The position numbers and the translations under genes are program-made. Positions 58,405 to 64,000 of a stretch of 64,000 nt of DNA are shown in pieces. Position 1 is the stretch's first letter. Every line of letters starts with the position of its first letter. The notes beneath the pieces were generated by a model that was not told where the DNA came from, made no database searches, and saw only the letters and a program-made list of their open reading frames with translations. This stretch comes from Saxidomus purpurata (Eukaryota; Mollusca; Bivalvia; Venerida; Veneridae), in assembly GCA_022818135.1 (NCBI GenBank), contig JAFMSR010000007.1:11941507-12005506 (forward strand), written 5' to 3'.

Positions 58405-58830
58405 AGTGCACATATTATCCTCCCCGAATGGAGGCTTATAGCCGCAACTTGGTCTTCTTTGTCCGGAGCGAAACGCCTAAAGATTGAAAGAGAATTACTC
58501 GAAACTTCGTACAGTGAAAGAGCCTATTGAGGGAAAGCGCAATACCATAGAAGCATAACACTACCATACATAATTTATGAATTATCCCCGTCTGTTACAT
58601 TTTCTTGTCCGGAGCAAAACTCATTTTATGTGGACACTCAGCGAATGTGCAGTGCCCAAGAACCTTACTATGCCTTGCTATTTTGAATACTGATCACAGT
58701 GTTATTAAATTTGGCATGACCATTTTATTTTATTTCAAACAATTTGCTGCAAATTTCTCAGCATAATAGTTTCTCCTTTGTCTGTTAGCTTTGGATCCCA
58801 AACCAAAAAGAATATTCATATCATTTTTTA
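58405..58830 (-). mobile_element. Diverged copy of the 5480-7070 family, inverted
   Basis: TTATCCTCCCCGAATGGAGG (tail hairpin) and TTTGTCCGGAGCGAAACGC, then a second CTTGTCCGGAGCAAAACTC at 58603, match that family's tail and units in reverse. 58720-58810 matches 52330-52410 inverted. Confidence 0.5.
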
Positions 58831-59276
58831 ATTAAAATATGTAAAATGCTTAGTACCCATTTTTTCTGTTAACCATTATCGTAAACAGCGCATTTGAGAG
58901 AAGGGTTAAAGCGGCACTCCCTAAATATGGTGTCAAAATAATTAACTTCAAAGCATAGATTATAAAATGCATGCAAGTAATATTACTTAATATAAAAGTT
59001 TAAGCTATACATTCTAGTCAGCTTCGGTTACATCAACATTTTAAGATATGTTGCAGTACCGTAAAACATTCAATACTCTATGTAAAATGAATGTGTGGAT
59101 ATCGATTTTTTTGGATGTCTGCATGTTGATTATTAGTGCTAAAATGGGGTAGTGTTTTAGTATATGTTGTTCTTTAAATTATATTTATTTATCATTTTAC
59201 GTTTTATGTCTGCTAGATATAGGAGTGCTACTTTAATGTACAAGGTTATTTCACTTCAATGAAATGACAAAGTTAC

Positions 59277-61268
59277 CTGAAACATCGATGACGTGCATAG
59301 CGCCCTGTGACTGCAATCAAGCCCCTGGTCAATGGAACGAGCCAATTCACTGACAGGTAAATCTCATAGACCACCCTGGGCTTTGTCTCCTCACAGCTAG
59401 TAAGTTATTACCGGAATACTTCTGTTTCATTTCACCTGAATGTAGAAGTAAAAGAAAAATTAGTTCAGATAACGCAATCTGTTGTCAAAAGCATCTGTAG
59501 TAACAACTGGACAGGACAACAAAATTTTGAAGAATATATCCACGGAGCATGTTATGAAGCAGGAAAGGAGGCAGACACCATTCCGTCTGTAGTGTCAATT
59601 ATTTTGATTTTATAGTCATTCTATTGTGAAGCATTCGAATAAGAACTGGGCTTGGTTTGACAGACAAGACAACATGAAAATTCTCCCCCCGGGGAGGGGG
59701 GGGGGGGGGGGGGGGGGGGATGTCGAAAGGATAACATTTGATCCTAAAGGTGAACTTCACTTTGGGTCAGATAAGTTGGAAATTATCCTGAGTAGATGAA
59801 CATTTGCCCCAAATTTCCAGAAAAAAAATCCTTTAAGTGTTTTTGGACTTGTGGAGGACATGAGAAACAAATGACCTGTAGGAGCGACCAAGCTTGACCT
59901 TGAGTCGGCTTAACATATGGGTTCTGTATGTTTTATTGGTGAAATGTGATTATCTGACCCAAGTTTCATGCAAATCCTTTCAGTGATTTATGAGTTACAG
60001 AGGAACGGACACGAAAAACCAATGACCACTTAGTGATGCTTGACTTGAGTGGGCAGAGTTGAATGTCGTCTTGATGAGATGAAAATTTGACCAAAGTTGT
60101 ATGAACAGCGTACACGAAAAACCAATGACCCTAAGTGTGGCATTGACCTTGAGCGAGCGAGGCTGTGAGTTACATTGATAACATGAACAATTGATCAATG
60201 TTATATGAAAATTCATCAAGGTGGTTACGAATAACTCAGCAAACACAAATTACAGCACTGGAATATACTGATGGGAAGCGGAAATCGGAGAGCTGGCCAT
60301 TTTTTATTGAATATGACATGGCAATTGTATGAAACTTTCGATTCCCTTTTCTTGTATGGATATACTATGTTCAAATATAAAACAAACAGAAAGGGCATCG
60401 TTGCAATGCTGATGTGCTAATATTACGTAAAATGTTGCAAAATTCAACAGAACGTCAAACATGAAGAGAGAAGATAAACATGTATTTCCCTTGCTCCATG
60501 CTCGGCAATTATTTACTGATATACAATGAACACATGCGACTAGGTACTTTGTTACTTTGTAGCTACTGTTTAACGTAGACCTCTTGAAAAAAGAAGTTAT
60601 TGAAGGTAAACATATTATTCGTCTTGTTTCCAGTTCTTAGCAATCTTTTAGGCAAAAGATTTTTGACAAAGATTTTAATTAAAATTAACGATGAAGCGTA
60701 ACACAGTGGTGAGAAATACGAAAATCAACAAACAAAGGCTAAACAAAATAGATCAAACCAACATTTTGTATCACGAAACACTGACGAATCAAATTAAGGA
60801 ATTTGGTAGAGTGTTACCCAAGGAACAGTTCTGTACAAACTGTTTCGAAATCTGACATGTTTCGGGTTTGGTTGCCAAAAGTTGTTGGTACCTTTTGATT
60901 CGTCTTTTTTTGTTAAGGAATCGAACAAAGGACCACCCAAGGAAAATTCCTGTGAAGTTTGGGTGAACGTTGCCCTGTGGTTTAGGAAGAGAAGTTTTGA
61001 TGGACAGACGGACGCACAATGATCCTTAAATGATCCTAAATAAGCACACACCATGAGCACTACGTGCTCGGGTGGGCTAAAAACAGGGATAAGAGTCCGG
61101 GACTCATATTTGAACATCATATCATAGCGACGGTATTTCTGCTTTACAGAGCTGACATCAAGTTTGCTGATATAAATAAAGATAATGTTTACCTTTGGTC
61201 CGCACTTGGGTCCTCAGCATCAAGAGGTATATCAGAGGTCTTCTGACATCTTCTATCACACTGTATGT
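59277..61268 (-). CDS. Candidate pair of exons of an unidentified gene (partial)
   Basis: Two splice-bounded open stretches: 61193-61268 (acceptor ...tctttgtgcag, donor gtaaac) and 59277-59349 (acceptor ...tacctgtcag, donor gtaact). They join in phase to read IQCDRRCQKTSDIPLDAEDP, then SADQ, then SELARSIDQGLDCSHRALCT, then SSMFQ. A second frame also stays open through both, so the frame is not certain. No family is recognised. Start and end exons are missing. It may be chance. Confidence 0.22.
59397..59615 (+). CDS. Candidate terminal exon of an unidentified gene
   Basis: After a good acceptor (ctttgtctcctcacag) the frame is open for 72 codons to TAG: LVSYYRNTSVSFHLNVEVKE, then KLVQITQSVVKSICSNNWTG and more. 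It ends in a short hydrophobic stretch (IPSVVSIILIL). Two N-glycosylation-type motifs (NTS, NWT). No family recognised and no upstream exon placed. It overlaps the intron of the opposite-strand candidate, so at most one is likely real. Confidence 0.2.
   Translation, partial: LVSYYRNTSVSFHLNVEVKEKLVQITQSVVKSICSNNWTGQQNFEEYIHGACYEAGKEADTIPSVVSIILIL
59685..59719 (+). repeat. C6-G4-A-G24 homopolymer tract
   Basis: Run of C followed by an almost pure G run; self-complementary at its left end (CCCCCCGGGG). Confidence 0.9.
59750..60260 (+). repeat. Three ~130-150 bp tandem units
   Basis: ACACGAAAAACCAATGACC recurs at about 60009 and 60112 with TTGACCTTGAG and AGTTTCATGCAAAT-type phrases between. 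Confidence 0.45.
60790..61085 (+). mobile_element. Short tandem-cored element with hairpin tail
   Basis: Single unit with CTGACATGTTTCGGGTTTGG; tail GATGGACAGACGGACGCACA, then CACCATGAGCACTACGTGCT, then cgggtgggctaaaaa (hairpin GAGCACTACGTGCTC). Confidence 0.55.
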
Positions 61269-61269
61269 C

Positions 61270-62100
61270 TGCACAAAGAATAAAAATTTGTACAATTCTT
61301 TGTTCACCAGAACTTTTAAGGATTACTGATCGAAGTCAACAGTTGTAACTGTTACTACAGAATACATCTCACTTCCACATAGAGCAAATTATTCTTAATC
61401 CTTAAATATCAACGCTACAGTGATCACCTACATTGTCACCTAATAACAGAGATTTTACCCCTGGGCAATCATAAGTAATTTATGTTCTGGTCTGAAATCT
61501 GTACACTTGCTTACATTGGGTATTTCACACATTGTTGAAAAGATAATCTGAACATAATACTTGCAAAAGTTCTTATTAAAAACAAATTAACCCTGTCTGC
61601 CTTTGCATCGAATGCAGATCATGATCACTATGTACATCAGTGGCATATTGTACTGCTGTGTACTGTACTATTGCTGTGTACTCTACTGTTGTAATAGTGT
61701 ACAGTACATTATATAGAACTTGAATGATGTTTTTGATATACAACTGACTGGAATGTGACCATAATATGCACAACAAAGTTCGATTATGATCACTTGTGTA
61801 AAGTTACATCAAAATGTGGCAAGTAATACATATGTATAAGGTGTAAAAGCTTTACTTTTACTGAATTCTGCTAGTATTACTCCATCCCATTTTTCAGTTG
61901 TACCATATCTATTTACTTAAAGGATTGTGAATAATAAATGTGGTCGCATTGGCATTGTATTACTTATGCCTTCAGTAGTCTATCTTAAACTTAATTTTCG
62001 ATTTGGACGCTGGTGTGATATTCGCTTACGTTATACAGACATGGCTATCTTATACTAAAATGTGACCTTTCATTTTGCGCCTCAATTTTTCTTTCAACTT
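61270..62100. other. AT-rich DNA with one GATCATGATC fragment
   Basis: 61590-61640 carries ATGCAGATCATGATCACTAT of the dispersed TIR element. Around 61645-61700 a TGTACTGTACT-type simple repeat occurs. Nothing else recognised. Confidence 0.4.
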
Positions 62101-62149
62101 GGAAAATGTGTTATTTAACATTCAACCTTAAACAAAGTATTTTAACTGC

Positions 62150-62592
62150 ACTTATTTTTGAGCCTCAATGGGGATCGCTTTATCCGTCCGTCCGTCACAC
62201 AAACTTAACGTTGGCTATAACTTTGCCATTTCTTAAGATTTTTTCATCAAACTTTACAATTGTATTGCTTATGACAAAAGTGTCATGATGCCAACAAATT
62301 TTGTAGGTCAAGGTCATATTTTACAGAGTTAAGCCCCTTTTTGTAGGTAGATTTTGTCACGAAAACTTAACGTTGACAATAACTTTGCCATTTCTTAAGA
62401 TTTTTCATCAAACTTTCAAATTGCATTGCTTATGACATAAGGGTCGTGATGCCGCCAAATTTTGTTGGTCAAGATCATATTTGACAAAATTATGCCCCTT
62501 TTTGTACTAAGATTTTGTCTCATAATTATTGGTTATTCTGACAAAGCGTAAGAGGGCGACACAAGTGTTCTACTGAACACCCATCTAGTTCT
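62150..62592 (-). mobile_element. Inverted copy of the 46320-46760 family
   Basis: The left end ATGGGGATCGCTTTATCCGT then ccgtccgtca is the tail. Two units share AACTTTGCCATTTCTTAAGA and GCTTATGACA(A/T)AAG. The head is at the right (GTGTTCTACTGAACACCCAT). Confidence 0.65.
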
Positions 62593-62856
62593 ACTTACGA
62601 CTTACAAAATGAGCTAGTTCACAGGAAGTTGATCAGTGTTGATATTCAGTCATAAAATAAAAGCACGACACCACGATAAAATAAAGTGACAAATCGAAAG
62701 GTCGCTTTGCCAGCACACAACGGACGACATCTAGTTTTGTCGTTGTTTCGCATCTTTTTTGGCGTGTTGGTGCATCACTTTTGGCGTGTTGGCGCATCTT
62801 TTTGTTGTGCTGACATAACGCCGCCTCCGTTTGAAGGAGGAGCCAACACGTAAAAC

Positions 62857-62858
62857 AT

Positions 62859-62934
<76 letters not shown>

Positions 62935-63040
62935 ATTTTTTTTTTTTAAAAAAAAAAAAAAATTTTTTTTTTTTTTTTTTGGTTTTTATTTTCAAATTTT
63001 TTTTAAATTTTTTTTTAAAAAAATTTACGGGGGGGTTTGG
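62857..63040. repeat. Second homopolymer mosaic (T/A/G runs)
   Basis: Runs of T up to about 70, A and G, with almost no C. Probably the same kind of artefact as 30796-31915. Confidence 0.8.
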
Positions 63041-63084
63041 GCTAGGGGGGTGCCAACTTTTCTTGCATATCGAAACTGCGTTTC

Positions 63085-63215
63085 CAGTGATTTAACCCAT
63101 GCCGGAAATATGGTCTGGCACCCCTCCTATGCCAGACGACTCTCGTGAATTACTTGTGTCGTAACGTTGTAAATATTTGACGTCACTTTCTCAAACACAA
63201 CGTCTGAATTTCGTT
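63085..63215 (+). repeat. Dispersed repeat, second copy
   Basis: ACCCATGCCGGAAATATGGT, GACTCTCGTGAATTACTTGT, TTGACGTCACTTTC; diverged match to 57240-57330. Confidence 0.5.
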
Positions 63216-63639
63216 TGTTTTTTATGAAAATGCTACACTTTGATAAGTTTGCATTTAGAAATATACTTTAAGTGCAAGATGTGGTGCAAGAAAAAGTTTC
63301 TATCATGAGACATTTGGTTAAGATGGAAACATCCGTCACCTCGGGGAACTGTTTTGCGAGAACTCGGCAGAGCCTCGTTCCCGCCAAAACAGTAACTCCC
63401 GGTGACGGATATTTCGATGTGAACCGCATACTCATGACATAAATTATTAATTCTGCATGGGCAAAATCCCGGAAAGCCGATCCAAAGACGCCGATGTTTG
63501 TAAGCCAACACGTCATTGACTTATCATGCTAGGATGGCGAGCGACGCTATTACTGAGCGAGCTTTACTGAGCGAGTTTAATGTGTAGAATTAGTTCTACA
63601 CTACGTCAAAAATCTATATAACTTTTAAAACATAAGAAA

Positions 63640-64000
63640 AGCTCTAAAAATCTTCTTTAAAACTACAAGTCCTAGAGCTTATTCATTTAGTATGTAGCGT
63701 TACTAATGGGCCTCTACCAAGTTTGTTCAAATCATGCCCCTGTGGTCAAAATTGACCCCGCCCATGGGGTCACTTATTACTGGATAATCTTTTAAAAATT
63801 TCTTCTCCAATACCTCAAGGTCTAGAGCTAAGATAGCTTGTGTGTAACATTGGCTTAGTGGACCTTTTCTCAGTTTCTTCAAATCATGCCCCTGGTTCAA
63901 AATTGACTCTATACCTTGATAAAGGATAAACTTTACAAAGAATATAGCACCAAAATACTTGATATAGGCTCATGTGGTTTACATACTGTATATTTGTGCT
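63640..64000 (-). mobile_element. CACCTGAG-type element, inverted, running off the window
   Basis: Two core units of the 18225-19257/40587-41480 subfamily: CAAGTCCTAGAGCTTATTCA, TCATGCCCCTGTGGTCAAAA, TTGACCCCGCCCATGGGGTC. Neither end is seen. Confidence 0.55.

Noticed and set aside
58216..58476. Third exon (minus strand) for the 59-61 kb candidate gene, with a hydrophobic C-terminus
   Set aside because: The acceptor and first part coincide with the tail of an inverted copy of the 5480-7070 repeat family (TTTGTCCGGAGC and the CCTCCCC hairpin), so the open frame is repeat-derived.

Overview
The window is animal nuclear DNA, AT-rich, with large introns, standard GT-AG splice sites and a heavy load of small non-autonomous repeats. 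The repeat style (tandem-cored elements whose ends read GCTCACCTGAG...CAGGTGAGCTAAAA, tRNA-headed SINEs, palindromic MITEs) and the two recognisable proteins suggest a mollusc, most likely a bivalve clam. That taxon call is inference.

Two complete genes stand head to head about 29.7-30.1 kb. On the minus strand (29726 down to 5009) is a SEC14L2-type lipid-transfer protein. Twelve coding exons, reconstructed by eye, give 409 aa (CRAL-TRIO N-terminal region, Sec14 lipid-binding domain, GOLD domain) with phase agreement at every junction. On the plus strand (30076 to 39137) is a serine-racemase-like PLP enzyme, nine exons and 338 aa. Their start codons are 349 bp apart, so they probably share a divergent promoter.

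The SEC14L gene carries two versions of exon 6 (20889-20964 and 15331-15406). Both are 76 nt with the same phase and good splice sites, and 13 of 25 residues are identical. Using both or neither copy gives an early stop, so they look like mutually exclusive exons that swap a core strand and loop of the lipid-binding fold. Two minisatellites begin exactly on a 5' splice site and have copied it many times: 29-bp units at the end of SEC14L exon 11, and eleven 40-bp units at the end of the racemase exon 5. Two further large minisatellites lie in intron 1 of SEC14L and intron 2 of the racemase gene. Intron 1 of the racemase gene also holds a 1.1-kb stretch of long G, T and A runs with no C, probably a sequencing or assembly artefact.

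From about 39.2 kb to the right end I find no confidently identified gene. It is a mosaic of tandem-cored elements with hairpin tails (some nested), TIR elements, tRNA-derived SINEs and homopolymer tracts. Weak exon-like pieces lie at 59.3-61.3 kb. The left 5 kb is the 3' flank of SEC14L and contains one palindromic MITE and one tandem-cored element.
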